Shown in pieces: positions 8,517-16,857 of a stretch of DNA of 64,000 bases. Within the stretch, counting starts at the first letter, position 1. Every line of letters starts with the position of its first letter. The position numbers were made by a program, and so were the translations under genes. The notes under the pieces were generated by a model. The model saw only the letters and a list, made by a program, of their open reading frames with translations. It was not told the origin of the DNA and ran no database searches. Source of the DNA: Streptomyces genisteinicus (GTDB lineage: Bacteria > Actinomycetota > Actinomycetes > Streptomycetales > Streptomycetaceae); contig NZ_CP060825.1 of NCBI RefSeq assembly GCF_014489615.1, positions 6,246,001-6,310,000 on the forward strand, read 5' to 3'.

Positions 8517-10760
8517 TCAGACCTCGCGGGGCGCGCGGGACCGGCGGCGGACGTACCAGCCCCCGGCCGCGAGCAGCAGCGCGGCACCGGCGACGGTGGC
8601 GGCGCTCGCGCCCGTGGAGGCGAGACTTCCGCCGCCGGTGCCCGCCGTCCCGGCGCCGCCGACGGTGGCGCCGGAACCACCGGCCGCACCGCCGGACGAG
8701 CCCGAGCCGCCGGCACCCCCCGTGCCGTCGCCGCCCGAGCCGCCGGTCGTGCCGTCGCCGCCGGAGCCGCCGGACGAGCCCGAGCCTCCGGCACCCCCCG
8801 TTCCGCCGCTGTCCGAGCCGCCGTTCCCGCTGCCGCCGTCGCCTCCGCTGCCGCCGTCGCTCCCGTCGCCGCCGTCGCCGGGCTCCGTCACGGTGAGCGT
8901 CATCGGCGCGGTGCGCGTCGTGCCGGCCTCGTTGCCGAACTCGGCCCGGTAGCGGTGGCCGTCCTGGGCGGCGCGGGCGGTGAAGGTGAGGACGTCGGCG
9001 TCCGCCCCCTCGATCCCGGACCAGGTCCGGCCGCCGTCCGTGCTGACCTGCCACCGCACGGTCGGCGCCGGGACCGCCTCGGCCGCCGCGGCCAGCGTGA
9101 CCTCCTCGCCCGCCGCGGCCGACAGGTCGGCGGGGGAGCGGACGATCCGGGGGGACGTCCGCAGGTCGAAGCGGAGGACCTTGCTCTCCGCGGCCCTCGT
9201 GACGTACACGGACGTGGCGCCCGGGGCGACCGCGACGCCCGCGTACGTGCCGACCCGGACGCTGCCCGCCAGCGGGACGGCGCCGGCGGCCGCGGCCCCG
9301 GTGGCGGCGTCGAGGATCTCCAGCGAGCCGGTGTCGTCCGTGGAGCCGTCGGACAGGTCCTCCCGGAGCAGGAAGGCGCGTGCGGTGACGGGGTCGAACG
9401 CGACGGCCATCGGGCGGTCCGTGCCGCCGAGGGCGGCCACCGGCCGGGCGTCCTCGTCGAAGACGAGGACGGACGTCCCGTTGCCCACCCACACGTTGCC
9501 GGTCGCCGGGTCCGTCTCGATGAACGTCATGTAGTCGGCAGGGAGCGGGACCGTGGCCGAGACGCCGAAGTCCGCGGTGCCGACCTTGCGCAGGACGGGC
9601 GTGCCCCCGGAGGTCCCGAGGGACCAGGCGGTGCCCCGGACCGCGTCCACGGCGAGGTCGCCGGCGCCCTCCAGGGCCGCGGTCCTCCCCACCGCGCCGG
9701 TGGCGATGTCGACGCGGCGCAGTTCGCCGCCGGCGGCGACCAGCACGGTGGAGGTGTCGGCGTCCTGGCCGACGCCGGTGTAGGAGGCTCCGTCGGCCCA
9801 GATGCCGCGGGCTTCGGTGTCGCCGTGCCGGGCGGTGCCGACGCCTCGCAGCGGGTAGTGGAAGACGACTCCGTCGCCCGGCAGCGGGGCGACGATCCTG
9901 CGCACGACCCGGGCGGCGCTCACGCCGCCCGCGCCGGGTGCCCGGGCGATGTGCCCGAGTGCCGTGCCGCTCTCCGGGTCCAGTACGTACAGGCCCTGCT
10001 CGGCCACGGTCGAGGTGTCGGGGATGTTGTCGGCGCCGACGTACAGCCTGCCGGATTCCGGGTGGAGCAGGAGGTCGAGCGGGCGGCCGGCGTTGCCGGT
10101 CGCGAAGGCGGACTCCGCCGCCTGGACCCAGCTCGGGGTGCCCGGCGGGACGTCGACGCCGTCCCCGCCGTCGTCCGGCTCCTGTCCCTGGAAGGCGAGG
10201 GGGATCCGGACGTCCTGGGAGCGGTCTCCGGCCCCCCTGTGGTCGACGCGGGTGACGACGGAGCAGACGACCCGGAGGCAGTCGAGGCCGCCTCCGGCGG
10301 CCTGCACCGTCAGCTCGACGTCGAAGGTGCCGCCCTCGCCCCAGGGGACGGCTCCGGCGCCCGCGCCGGAGTCGCCGCGCGGCACGATCCACCGGGACGC
10401 GCCGCCGGCGCCGGTCATGTCGGCGCCGCCGAGGCAGGGGGTGGGCACGCGGTTGTCGCCGTTGTCCTTGCAGACCGCGACGTAGACGCCCTTGCCGTCG
10501 TCGTAGCCGGTGCCGGTGACGCGCAGTCTCCCGCCGGCCGGGTCGATCCCGGTGGACGCGGAGACGGTCAGCTTCTGCCCGTCCGCGCCGAGGGCCGTGC
10601 GCGGGGTGCCGGCCGCCAGGGCCTCGGGGCCGCTGGTGACCGCCGTGGTCGCGGCGGCCACCAGCGCCGCGGCGCCGATGAGTGCGGGCGCCCGTCCGGG
10701 GCGCCGGGGGGCGGAGGGCCCGGCCGGGGGTGCGCCGGCCGGGCTGTGGTGTGCGGTCAT
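8517..10760 (-). CDS. Sortase-anchored surface protein: Cys-rich domain, beta-propeller, Ig-like domain, LASTG signal
   Basis: A 747-aa exported cell-wall protein. An Ala-rich N-terminal signal segment (about residues 25-50) is followed by a domain shared with the upstream gene product (about 55-185; GKGVYVAVC, TPCLGG, four cysteines). Next come a YncE-like beta-propeller (about 200-545) and an Ig-like domain (about 555-640, PTVRWQVSTDGGRTW). A Gly/Ser/Asp-rich linker leads to LASTG at 713-717, a hydrophobic helix and a basic tail RRRSRAPREV. LAxTG is the class E sortase motif typical of Streptomyces. The ATG at 10760 is chosen because it leads directly into the export signal. The gene lies 77 bases after an iron-regulated paralogue and may be partly co-transcribed. 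Function is unknown; iron or heme acquisition is an inference from the iron box. Confidence 0.85.
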   Translation of the reverse strand: MTAHHSPAGAPPAGPSAPRRPGRAPALIGAAALVAAATTAVTSGPEALAAGTPRTALGADGQKLTVSASTGIDPAGGRLRVTGTGYDDGKGVYVAVCKDNGDNRVPTPCLGGADMTGAGGASRWIVPRGDSGAGAGAVPWGEGGTFDVELTVQAAGGGLDCLRVVCSVVTRVDHRGAGDRSQDVRIPLAFQGQEPDDGGDGVDVPPGTPSWVQAAESAFATGNAGRPLDLLLHPESGRLYVGADNIPDTSTVAEQGLYVLDPESGTALGHIARAPGAGGVSAARVVRRIVAPLPGDGVVFHYPLRGVGTARHGDTEARGIWADGASYTGVGQDADTSTVLVAAGGELRRVDIATGAVGRTAALEGAGDLAVDAVRGTAWSLGTSGGTPVLRKVGTADFGVSATVPLPADYMTFIETDPATGNVWVGNGTSVLVFDEDARPVAALGGTDRPMAVAFDPVTARAFLLREDLSDGSTDDTGSLEILDAATGAAAAGAVPLAGSVRVGTYAGVAVAPGATSVYVTRAAESKVLRFDLRTSPRIVRSPADLSAAAGEEVTLAAAAEAVPAPTVRWQVSTDGGRTWSGIEGADADVLTFTARAAQDGHRYRAEFGNEAGTTRTAPMTLTVTEPGDGGDGSDGGSGGDGGSGNGGSDSGGTGGAGGSGSSGGSGGDGTTGGSGGDGTGGAGGSGSSGGAAGGSGATVGGAGTAGTGGGSLASTGASAATVAGAALLLAAGGWYVRRRSRAPREV

Positions 10761-10804
10761 GACGGGGTCCTCACTCGGTGTGCCCGGCACCGCCGGGGCG
10801 GGAG

Positions 10805-10828
10805 CCGGGCCCGTCCGGTGGGGCCCGG
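10805..10828 (-). terminator. Weak hairpin between two surface-protein genes
   Basis: An 8-bp stem CCGGGCCC/GGGCCCGG with an 8-base loop lies just after the stop of the upstream gene. It could attenuate read-through so that the small exported protein is made in excess of the large anchored one. Confidence 0.4.
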
Positions 10829-10837
10829 TCAAGGCCG

Positions 10838-11371
10838 TTACTGGAAGGTGACGGGGACGTGGACGTCGTACTTCCGGTCGCCGCTGTCGAAGTGGTCGGC
10901 GCGGGTCACGACGGCGCAGTCGACGTCCTGGCCGCAGACGCTGCCGTCGTCGAGGGTCGCCTTGACGAAGATGTCGACGTCGAAGGTGCCGCCGGAGCCG
11001 AACTTCGAGCTGTTGGCGAAGAGCCCGCCGAAGGTGTTGTCGACCCAGTGCGAGGCGCCGGTGGAGCCGCTCTCGTCCTGGCCGCCGAGGCACGGGGTCG
11101 GCTTGTTCGTGCCCGGCGCGCCGTCGATCACGCACAGGCCGACGTAGACGCCCTGGCCGGGGTTGAACCCGGAGCCGGTGACCGAGATGACCTGCCCGGC
11201 GGCGGAGGCGGTGCCGGGGGCGGTGACCGACAGGCTGTAGGTGGTGCCGCCGTCGGTGACCGTGCGGGTCGAGGTGGCGGCGGACGCGGAGCCGGCCAGG
11301 CCCAGGGTCAGGGCGGTCGCGGCGGCGACGGCGATCGAGGCGCGGACTGCGGTGCGGGCGGTGACGGTCAT
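10838..11371 (-). CDS. Small secreted protein with neocarzinostatin-like Cys domain, iron-box controlled
   Basis: A 177-aa secreted protein. It has a clear Sec signal peptide (cleavage after about residue 32, SASA), then one Ig-like beta domain with GQGVYVGLC, TPCLGG and CGQDVDC; the four cysteines would form two disulfides. Beta-sandwich proteins with a GxGVYVxxC pattern resemble the neocarzinostatin fold, but I see no chromophore-cluster genes. The start ATG has GAGGAG upstream. The gene begins 38 bases from a near-consensus iron box and is followed by a larger anchored protein with the same domain. A soluble plus anchored pair under iron control suggests a role in metal or heme capture at the cell surface. 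This is an inference. Confidence 0.85.
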   Translation of the reverse strand: MTVTARTAVRASIAVAAATALTLGLAGSASAATSTRTVTDGGTTYSLSVTAPGTASAAGQVISVTGSGFNPGQGVYVGLCVIDGAPGTNKPTPCLGGQDESGSTGASHWVDNTFGGLFANSSKFGSGGTFDVDIFVKATLDDGSVCGQDVDCAVVTRADHFDSGDRKYDVHVPVTFQ

Positions 11372-11408
11372 AGGGGGAGACCTCTCCTCAGGACATGCGC
11401 ACAAGAAC

Positions 11409-11451
11409 TTAGGTAAGGCAAACCTAACTATGATCTTCGGGTCGCTGTCAA
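11409..11451 (-). promoter_or_regulatory. Iron box (DmdR/IdeR-type operator) over a promoter
   Basis: TTAGGTAAGGCAAACCTAA (11409-11427) matches 17 of 19 bases of the classic actinobacterial iron box TTAGGTTAGGCTAACCTAA and keeps both TTAGGT/ACCTAA arms. On the minus strand a perfect -35 TTGACA (11451-11446) is followed, with a 19-base spacer, by TAGGTT (11426-11421) inside the box. Iron-loaded repressor would block this promoter. Confidence 0.85.
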
Positions 11452-11599
11452 TCGCCGCACCCCCGTCAACTGCGCCCCGGCGGCCACGCGTTCGGGGCCG
11501 GTCCCCGCCGGGCCGCGATCCGGCGGGGACCCCGCCTCGTGTGGCAGAGAGTCGGCGGGGTACCAGATGCCCGTGATGTCTGGGAATGGAGCAGCGGCG

Positions 11600-12367
11600 A
11601 TGGACAACGCGAACGACCCTGCGGGCGACGGCGACGCCTCCGGCCTGCGCCTGGCGCGCGAACCCCGTGCCGAGGCCGCCCGGGGGGAGCAGGCCGCCGC
11701 CCGTGCGCCGGGCGCGGAGGGCGCCGCGGAGACGGCCCCGCAGGCCGGACCCCCGGTCGACCGGCACCAGGCGATCCTGGAGGCCGCCAAACAGGTCGGC
11801 TCGCTGCTGAAGCGGGAGGGGCACGCCTTCGCCCTCGCGGGCAGCGTGGCCGTGTACGCGCACGGCGGCGCGGCGCGGTTCCAGCACGACGCGGACTTCT
11901 GCGTCCGCCGCGAGGACGCCGACGCCGTCGCCGCCACCCTGCGGGAAGGCGGGGTGACGGTCTACGAGCCGCCCGAGGACTGGCTCTGGAAGGCGAAGTG
12001 CCTGGGCGAGGACGTCGACCTGCTGTTCGAGATCGCCCATGAGCCCGTCACCTCCGAACTCCTGGACCGGGCCGTGGAACTGCCCGTGGACTCGGTGCGG
12101 ATGCCGGTCCTGTCGGCCACCGATCTGCTCCGCAGCCTGCTCGGCTCCTTCTCGGAGCACCACTGCGACTTCGGCGCCGTGCTGCCCATCGCGCGGGCAC
12201 TGCGCGAGAAGGTCGACTGGGAGCTCGTCCGGCGGGACCGCGGGGACTCGCCGATGCCGGCCGCCTTCCTCTACCTGCTCGAACGCCTCCAGGTCGTCGC
12301 CCCGCAGGCGGACCGTGAGGGAACGCGCCCGGTGACGGGCGCCCCGGGAAAGGACGGACATGAGTGA
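11600..12367 (+). CDS. Nucleotidyltransferase-fold protein
   Basis: A cytoplasmic protein of about 255 aa. After a low-complexity Ala/Glu-rich N-terminus (about 50 residues) comes a minimal nucleotidyltransferase-like domain: FALAGSVAVYAHGGAARFQHDADFCV resembles the GS...DxD region of the MNT/AbiEii superfamily, with DVDLLF as the third acidic position. I chose the ATG at 11600 with GGAG upstream; an in-frame ATG at 11567 is possible. Stop and next start overlap by eight bases, coupling it to a BON protein and a phosphoesterase. There is no adjacent HEPN antitoxin or toxin partner, so it does not look like a classical MNT/HEPN toxin-antitoxin pair. Substrate unknown. Confidence 0.75.
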   Translation: MDNANDPAGDGDASGLRLAREPRAEAARGEQAAARAPGAEGAAETAPQAGPPVDRHQAILEAAKQVGSLLKREGHAFALAGSVAVYAHGGAARFQHDADFCVRREDADAVAATLREGGVTVYEPPEDWLWKAKCLGEDVDLLFEIAHEPVTSELLDRAVELPVDSVRMPVLSATDLLRSLLGSFSEHHCDFGAVLPIARALREKVDWELVRRDRGDSPMPAAFLYLLERLQVVAPQADREGTRPVTGAPGKDGHE

Positions 12368-12644
12368 TCACGGAGCAGCGCCGGGGCAGGCCCCGGGCGC
12401 CCGGGAGACCGAATACCGGATCGGCCACCTCCAGGACCGGCTCGCCGCGGACGGCCTGGCCGAACTCGGCATGCGCATCGAGAACCACGGCACGTCCGTG
12501 ACGGTCCGGGGAACGGTGCCCACCGCCGGATGCCGCGAGGAACTGCTGCGCGCCGCGCGCGAGGAACTGGCGGGGCTGGAGGTCCACGCGGACGTCCAGG
12601 TCGCCGACACCACGCCGCCCGCCGCCGCCGAGGAGCTGACATGA
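12360..12644 (+). CDS. BON-domain protein
   Basis: A 94-aa protein that consists almost entirely of one BON domain (about residues 18-82): a helix IGHLQDRLAADGLAEL, a strand with VTVRGTV and the second helix and strand to VQVAD. BON domains bind phospholipids or serve as small interaction modules, usually in exported proteins, but this one has no signal peptide and is probably cytoplasmic. The ATG overlaps the upstream stop by eight bases, and its own stop overlaps the phosphoesterase ATG, so all three proteins are made in a coupled way. Confidence 0.82.
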   Translation: MSDHGAAPGQAPGARETEYRIGHLQDRLAADGLAELGMRIENHGTSVTVRGTVPTAGCREELLRAAREELAGLEVHADVQVADTTPPAAAEELT

Positions 12645-13396
12645 TCCGCGTCGCCGCCGTCGGCGACATCCACATGGGACCGGACAGCGCGGGGATGCTG
12701 AGGCCCGCCTACGACACCCTGTCGGACTGCGCCGACCTGCTGCTCCTCGCCGGAGACCTCACCCGCCACGGGACCCCCGAGGAGGCCCGGGTGGTCGCGG
12801 ACGAGATGGCGGGGCTCCCCGTCCCCGTCGTCGCCGTGCTCGGCAACCACGATCACCACGGCGAGAGGCCCGAAGAGGTCACCGCCATCCTCCGGGACGC
12901 CGGCGTCCGCGTCCTGGAGGGCGAGGGCACGGTGCTCGACATCGACGGCACCCGGGTCGGCGTCGCCGGTACCAAGGGCTTCGGCGGGGGATTCGCCGGA
13001 CGCTGCGGCAGCGAATTCGGCGAGCCGCTGATGAAGGAGTTCGTCCGGTACACCCGGCGCTGCGCCGACGGCCTGCACCGGAGCCTCACCGACCTCGCGC
13101 AGCGGGGATGCGACGTACGCGTCGCCCTCACCCACTTCTCCCCGGTCCCCGACACGCTGGCCGGAGAGCCGCCGGAGATCTACCCGTTCCTCGGCAGCTA
13201 CCTGCTCGCCGAGGCGGTCGACACGGCGGGCGCCGACCTCGCGGTCCACGGACACGCGCACGCCGGCACCGAGCACGGTGCGACCGGCGGGGGGATCCGG
13301 GTGCGCAACGTGGCCCAGCCGGTCATCCGCCGGGCCTTCGGTGTCTACCACCTCCACTCCCGCGCGGAGCACGGCGACGAGCGGGCCGCGGGCTGA
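12641..13396 (+). CDS. Metallophosphoesterase
   Basis: A calcineurin-like phosphoesterase of 251 aa with the full dimetal signature: D9xH11, GD39, GN69H70D71 and the C-terminal GHAHAG. It is cytoplasmic, without a signal peptide. The substrate could be a nucleotide, cyclic nucleotide or phosphoprotein. It is the last gene of a three-gene coupled operon with a nucleotidyltransferase-like and a BON protein. A transferase plus a hydrolase in one operon could write and erase the same nucleotide modification; that is an inference, not seen directly. Confidence 0.87.
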   Translation: MIRVAAVGDIHMGPDSAGMLRPAYDTLSDCADLLLLAGDLTRHGTPEEARVVADEMAGLPVPVVAVLGNHDHHGERPEEVTAILRDAGVRVLEGEGTVLDIDGTRVGVAGTKGFGGGFAGRCGSEFGEPLMKEFVRYTRRCADGLHRSLTDLAQRGCDVRVALTHFSPVPDTLAGEPPEIYPFLGSYLLAEAVDTAGADLAVHGHAHAGTEHGATGGGIRVRNVAQPVIRRAFGVYHLHSRAEHGDERAAG

Positions 13397-13436
13397 CCGG
13401 ATGCGGAGGGCGTGCGTGCGCCCCGGGTGGCGGGAC

Positions 13437-13469
13437 GGCGGCGCCCCACAGTGGCGCGACGGCGCCGCC
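13437..13469 (+). terminator. Probable terminator
   Basis: A 9-bp stem GGCGGCGCC/GGCGCCGCC with a 15-base loop lies between convergent genes. Confidence 0.5.
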
Positions 13470-13511
13470 CCGCCGCTCCGGCGGGACGGCCGTGCCCGGC
13501 CGGAGCGTGCG

Positions 13512-13841
13512 TCAGCCGCGGCACCCGGGGTCGTCGACCACGACCGCGTTCGCCGGGATCACGATGACGTCGCCCGCGCCGCCCTCCGGATCTGCAAGGA
13601 CCGCCTGGGTCGTCGCGTAGCCGCGACGGCCCGGACCGACGCACTTGGAGGCCACGTTGCCGAACCCGTCGGGGAAGTTGTGGATCTCCGCGGGCGAGCC
13701 GTCGCCCACGTCGCCCCGCACGGGGGCGTCGGCCTTGCCGCGCTCCTCGTAGTACTGCGGGCCGCACCCGGAAAGCAGGACGCCCGCCAGCACCGCGGCC
13801 CACACCGGCACGCTCCGCCGGGCGCCGGTGAAGCGGCTCAT
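13512..13841 (-). CDS. Small lipoprotein, second of a tandem paralogous pair
   Basis: A 109-aa lipoprotein: basic N-terminus, hydrophobic stretch and lipobox LLSGC at about residue 26, then a short mature part. The mature part shares YEERGKADA, NFPDGFGNVASKCVG and YATT with the product of the next gene upstream, so the pair arose by tandem duplication. One conserved cysteine remains in the mature region and another near the C-terminus (DPGC), which could form a disulfide. Its start overlaps the stop of its paralogue (ATGA). Function unknown. Confidence 0.8.
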   Translation of the reverse strand: MSRFTGARRSVPVWAAVLAGVLLSGCGPQYYEERGKADAPVRGDVGDGSPAEIHNFPDGFGNVASKCVGPGRRGYATTQAVLADPEGGAGDVIVIPANAVVVDDPGCRG

Positions 13842-14122
13842 CCCGTGCACGTCTCGTCCGGGACGATCTCGACGTTCGACGGGCCCGTGGCATTGGTCGT
13901 GACGTACGCCCGGTATCCGTGGCCCACGCACTTGGTGGCGAGGTTCCCGAACCCGTCGGGCATGTTGAAGACCTGCGCCGGTGTGTCGTCCCCGCGTCCG
14001 CCCTGCACCGAGGCGTCCCCTTTGCCCCGCTGGTCGTTGTAGGAGGCCGAACACCCCGTGACCGCGCCGGCCGCGATCATCACCAGAAACGCCGCCGCGA
14101 CCCCCACACGTCGTCCGCGCAT
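13838..14122 (-). CDS. Small lipoprotein, first of a tandem paralogous pair
   Basis: A 94-aa lipoprotein with lipobox AVTGC at about residue 24 and a mature part of about 70 residues: YNDQRGKGDA, NMPDGFGNLATKCVGHGYRAYVTT and a C-terminal cysteine (DETCTG). The conserved core PDGFGN-x-A-x-KCVG is shared with the downstream gene. I know no named family with certainty. Translational coupling suggests that both are exported in similar amounts and may form a complex on the membrane surface. Confidence 0.8.
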   Translation of the reverse strand: MRGRRVGVAAAFLVMIAAGAVTGCSASYNDQRGKGDASVQGGRGDDTPAQVFNMPDGFGNLATKCVGHGYRAYVTTNATGPSNVEIVPDETCTG

Positions 14123-14316
14123 GGCCAACACCCCCTGAAAGCAAAGCTGTTGCCTCTGGAGACATCCAGGTGAGACGGTCCGGTTCCCGGTGCCGCCGGG
14201 CTTCTCCCGGGGGCGGCGCCACCCGTGCCGGGACGGCCCCCGGCAGCGCGTCCGTCCCGTGACGTCTGACGACCGGCTCCGGGGGCACACGAGCCGGAGC
14301 ACACCGAGGGGGGACC

Positions 14317-15276
14317 ATGGGAACGGCCGTACACGTGCCCCAGACGCGGGACATGGTGGGCGACGAGCTCTCCGGCGACGAGGCGCTCACCGCCCTGCGC
14401 CGCTACGGCGGGCGACGGCTCCTCCTCGACGCCTTCGCCCGCTTCCGGTACGCGGACGGGTTCAGCTCCGCCCGCTCCCTCGGCTACCAGGTGGTCCTGG
14501 GCATCGTGCCCTTCGTGATCGCGCTGGTCGGCGTCGCCACCACCCTGCACACCGAGGCCGTCGGCCGGGTCGTGGACGAGGTGCTCTCCCGCATCGTGCC
14601 CGGCGCCAGCGCCCCGATCGTCGAGCAGGCCCTCGCCGACACCCGCCGCAGCGCGGGCGCGGACACGGCCGGTGCGGTGGCGATGTGGACGGGCCTCGCC
14701 TTCGCCGTCCTCAACCTGGCCTCCGCGATGGCCCAGATCGAGCGCGGCTGCAACCGCATCTACGGCATCGAGCGCGACCGCGCCTTCCCGCTCAAGTACG
14801 GCCGCGGCGTCCTGCTCGCCCTCTGCGCGGGCCTCCCGCTCGGCGGCGGCTTCCTCGCCGTCGTCGCCGGCGAGGAGGTGGGGGAGCCCGTCGTCACCGC
14901 GCTCGGTCTGCCGCCGGCGCTCCTCGGCTGGTGGGGCGCCCTGCACGTGCCGATCGGCGTCGCGCTGGCGTGTGTCGCCTCGACCGTGATCTTCCGCTGG
15001 GCCCCGCGGCGGCGCCAGCCCGGCTACACGTGGCTCGCCTTCGGCTCCGGCATCCATCTGGTGCTGTGGGTGTGCGCGACCTGGCTGCTCGCGCTCTACG
15101 TCGGCCGCAGCGGTTCGTTCGGCGCGGTCTACGGACCGCTGACCGCCTTCGTCGCCCTGCTGCTGTGGGCCAACGTGACCGGTGTCGCGCTCTTCCTCGG
15201 CATCGCGTTCGCCGCACAGCTGGAGGCGGCCCGAGCGGGTCAGGAGAAGCCGGTCCGGCCGGATCCCGGCAGCTGA
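14317..15276 (+). CDS. YihY/BrkB-family membrane protein
   Basis: An inner-membrane protein of 319 aa from the YihY/virulence factor BrkB family. There are about six transmembrane segments, the family motif around ARSLGYQVVLGIVPFVIALVG at about residue 52, and the central AMAQIERGCNRIYGIE. Despite the old ribonuclease BN name for YihY, these proteins are not known nucleases. The ATG start has GAGGGGGGA upstream. It is monocistronic: a strong terminator follows nine bases after the stop. Confidence 0.9.
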   Translation: MGTAVHVPQTRDMVGDELSGDEALTALRRYGGRRLLLDAFARFRYADGFSSARSLGYQVVLGIVPFVIALVGVATTLHTEAVGRVVDEVLSRIVPGASAPIVEQALADTRRSAGADTAGAVAMWTGLAFAVLNLASAMAQIERGCNRIYGIERDRAFPLKYGRGVLLALCAGLPLGGGFLAVVAGEEVGEPVVTALGLPPALLGWWGALHVPIGVALACVASTVIFRWAPRRRQPGYTWLAFGSGIHLVLWVCATWLLALYVGRSGSFGAVYGPLTAFVALLLWANVTGVALFLGIAFAAQLEAARAGQEKPVRPDPGS

Positions 15277-15284
15277 CCCGGCAC

Positions 15285-15319
15285 CCCCCGTGCCCGGCCT
15301 CGCCGGCCGGGCACGGGGG
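15285..15319 (+). terminator. Strong terminator after the yihY-like gene
   Basis: A perfect 15-bp stem (CCCCCGTGCCCGGCC, 15285-15299, with 15305-15319) and 5-base loop. Confidence 0.78.
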
Positions 15320-15520
15320 TGTCCGGGGCGGGGCGGACCGCCGCCGGATGCCCGGCGAGCCCGCGGTACGCCTCGGCCGGCGACGGCCGAGCGCGGCGGC
15401 GGGTTGCACGCGCACGGTGGGCGGGGATCCTGGGTGAGGGAGAGACCCGGCGCGTTCCCCTCCGCGACGGGGTCTCCGGACAACGCGCTCGGGGGCCGTC
15501 CCAGCGAGAGGAGTGACCCC

Positions 15521-16120
15521 ATGGGCAGCCTGTCACCGGGGTTCCAGGGCAGGACCCACGCGTTCGAAGGGCGGCTGCCTCCGGGGCAGTACCCGACGGA
15601 GTCGTTCCCGGTCCTGTCCGCGGGGCCCACGCCGCAGATCCCGACGGACCGCTGGTCGTTCACCGTGACCACCGAGCTGGGGGAGACACGGACCTGGTCC
15701 TGGGAGCAGATGATGGCCCTGCCCCAGGAGGAGCCGACCGCCGACATCCACTGCGTGACCCGGTGGTCCAAGTTCGACACCCGCTGGCGCGGTGTCTCCC
15801 TCGACGTCTTCCTCGACGAGGTGGAGACCGCAGCGGACTTCGTCGTCGCCGAATCGTTCGACGGTTACACCGCCAACCTGCCACTGGAGGACGTGACCGG
15901 CGGCAAGGCGTGGCTGGCCCACACCTACGACGGCTGGGAACTCGCCCCGGACCACGGCGGTCCGGCCCGTCTGGTCATCCCGCACCTGTACTTCTGGAAG
16001 TCGGCGAAGTGGGTCAAGGGCCTGATCCTGACGCCGGAGAACGAGCCCGGATTCTGGGAATCGGCCGGCTACCACGACTACGGCGACCCCTGGCGTGAGC
16101 AGCGCTACTGGAGCGACTGA
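15521..16120 (+). CDS. Sulfite oxidase-like molybdopterin oxidoreductase
   Basis: A 199-aa protein with the SUOX/YedY-type molybdopterin domain. The molybdenum-ligating cysteine is in TADIHCVTRWS at about residue 78, followed by WRGVSLDVFLDEV and the substrate-side GWELAPDHGGPARLVIPHLYFWKSAKWVKGL region (given here in part as HGGPARLVIPHLYFWKSAKW). It lacks a Tat signal, so it is cytoplasmic, unlike YedY/MsrP. The ATG has GAGAGGAG upstream. Its stop overlaps the ferredoxin-reductase start (TGATG), so the flavin protein next door is probably its electron partner. The natural substrate is not known. Confidence 0.88.
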   Translation: MGSLSPGFQGRTHAFEGRLPPGQYPTESFPVLSAGPTPQIPTDRWSFTVTTELGETRTWSWEQMMALPQEEPTADIHCVTRWSKFDTRWRGVSLDVFLDEVETAADFVVAESFDGYTANLPLEDVTGGKAWLAHTYDGWELAPDHGGPARLVIPHLYFWKSAKWVKGLILTPENEPGFWESAGYHDYGDPWREQRYWSD

Positions 16121-16827
16121 TGCGCGGCTGGCGGCGGGCCCGCCTGACCGGCCGCACGAAGCAGACGGCGACGGGCCGGACCCTGGTGTTCGAGGTTCCG
16201 CGGTGGCCGGGCCACAGGCCCGGTCAGCACGTCGACGTCCGGCTCACTGCCGCGGACGGCTACCAGGCCGTGCGCAGTTACTCACTGGCGGCTCCCGCCG
16301 ACGGCGAGCGCGTCGAACTGGGGGTCCAGGCCGCCCCCGGAGGCGAGGTCTCCCCGTACCTGGCCGACGACCTGCCGGTCGGAGCCGAGGTCGAGGTCAC
16401 CGGCCCGCTCGGCGGCTGGTTCGTCTGGACGCCGCAGGAAGCGGGCCCGCTCCTGCTGCTGGCCGGCGGGTCCGGCATCGTCCCGCTGATGGCGATGGTG
16501 CGCGCACGCCTCGCGTCCCCGTCGGACGAGCCGTGCACCCTGCTCCACTCCGTCCGGAGCCCGGACGACGTCTGGTACGCCGCCGAACTCGACGCCGCCG
16601 CCGCGGCCCGTCACGTCCGGGTCCGGCACCTGTGGACCCGCGCGGCGCCGGAGGGGGCCGCGCGCCCGGTGGGACGCCTGACCGGGGCCGATCTGCGCGA
16701 CCTCCCCCCTCCTGCCGACTGCCGCTGCTTCGTCTGCGGCCCCACCGGATTCGTCGAGCACGCCGGCGACCTGCTGCTCGCCGCGGGATACGCGCCCGGC
16801 CGGATCCGTACCGAACGCTTCGGCTGA
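16120..16827 (+). CDS. FAD/NAD(P)-binding ferredoxin reductase-type oxidoreductase
   Basis: A 235-aa reductase of the FNR superfamily without an iron-sulfur domain. The FAD-binding motif RSYSLA is at about residue 51, the NAD(P) site GGSGIVPLMAMV at about 115, and the C-terminal CGPTGFVEHAG at about 206. It is coupled to the molybdenum enzyme gene by a TGATG overlap and should pass electrons between NAD(P)H and that enzyme. The following zinc-ribbon protein may belong to the same complex. Confidence 0.9.
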   Translation: MRGWRRARLTGRTKQTATGRTLVFEVPRWPGHRPGQHVDVRLTAADGYQAVRSYSLAAPADGERVELGVQAAPGGEVSPYLADDLPVGAEVEVTGPLGGWFVWTPQEAGPLLLLAGGSGIVPLMAMVRARLASPSDEPCTLLHSVRSPDDVWYAAELDAAAAARHVRVRHLWTRAAPEGAARPVGRLTGADLRDLPPPADCRCFVCGPTGFVEHAGDLLLAAGYAPGRIRTERFG

Positions 16828-16857
16828 CACCCCGACCGCACGGTGAGGAGCCCCGCC

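Noticed and set aside
10838..11371. HtaA-type heme-binding domain
   Set aside because: The iron box invites this call, but the characteristic HtaA motifs are not visible. The four-cysteine beta domain looks different.
10838..11371. Apoprotein of an enediyne chromoprotein antibiotic
   Set aside because: The fold resembles neocarzinostatin, but there is no enediyne polyketide or maturation gene nearby and the gene is under iron control.
8517..12361. Minus-strand reading frame running from 12361 through the small secreted protein
   Set aside because: The frame upstream of 11371 is the shadow of the nucleotidyltransferase gene; the signal peptide and ribosome site fix the start at 11371.
11600..12644. 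MNT/HEPN-type toxin-antitoxin pair
   Set aside because: The first gene has a nucleotidyltransferase-like fold, but its partner is a BON protein and not a HEPN toxin with an RxxxxH motif.
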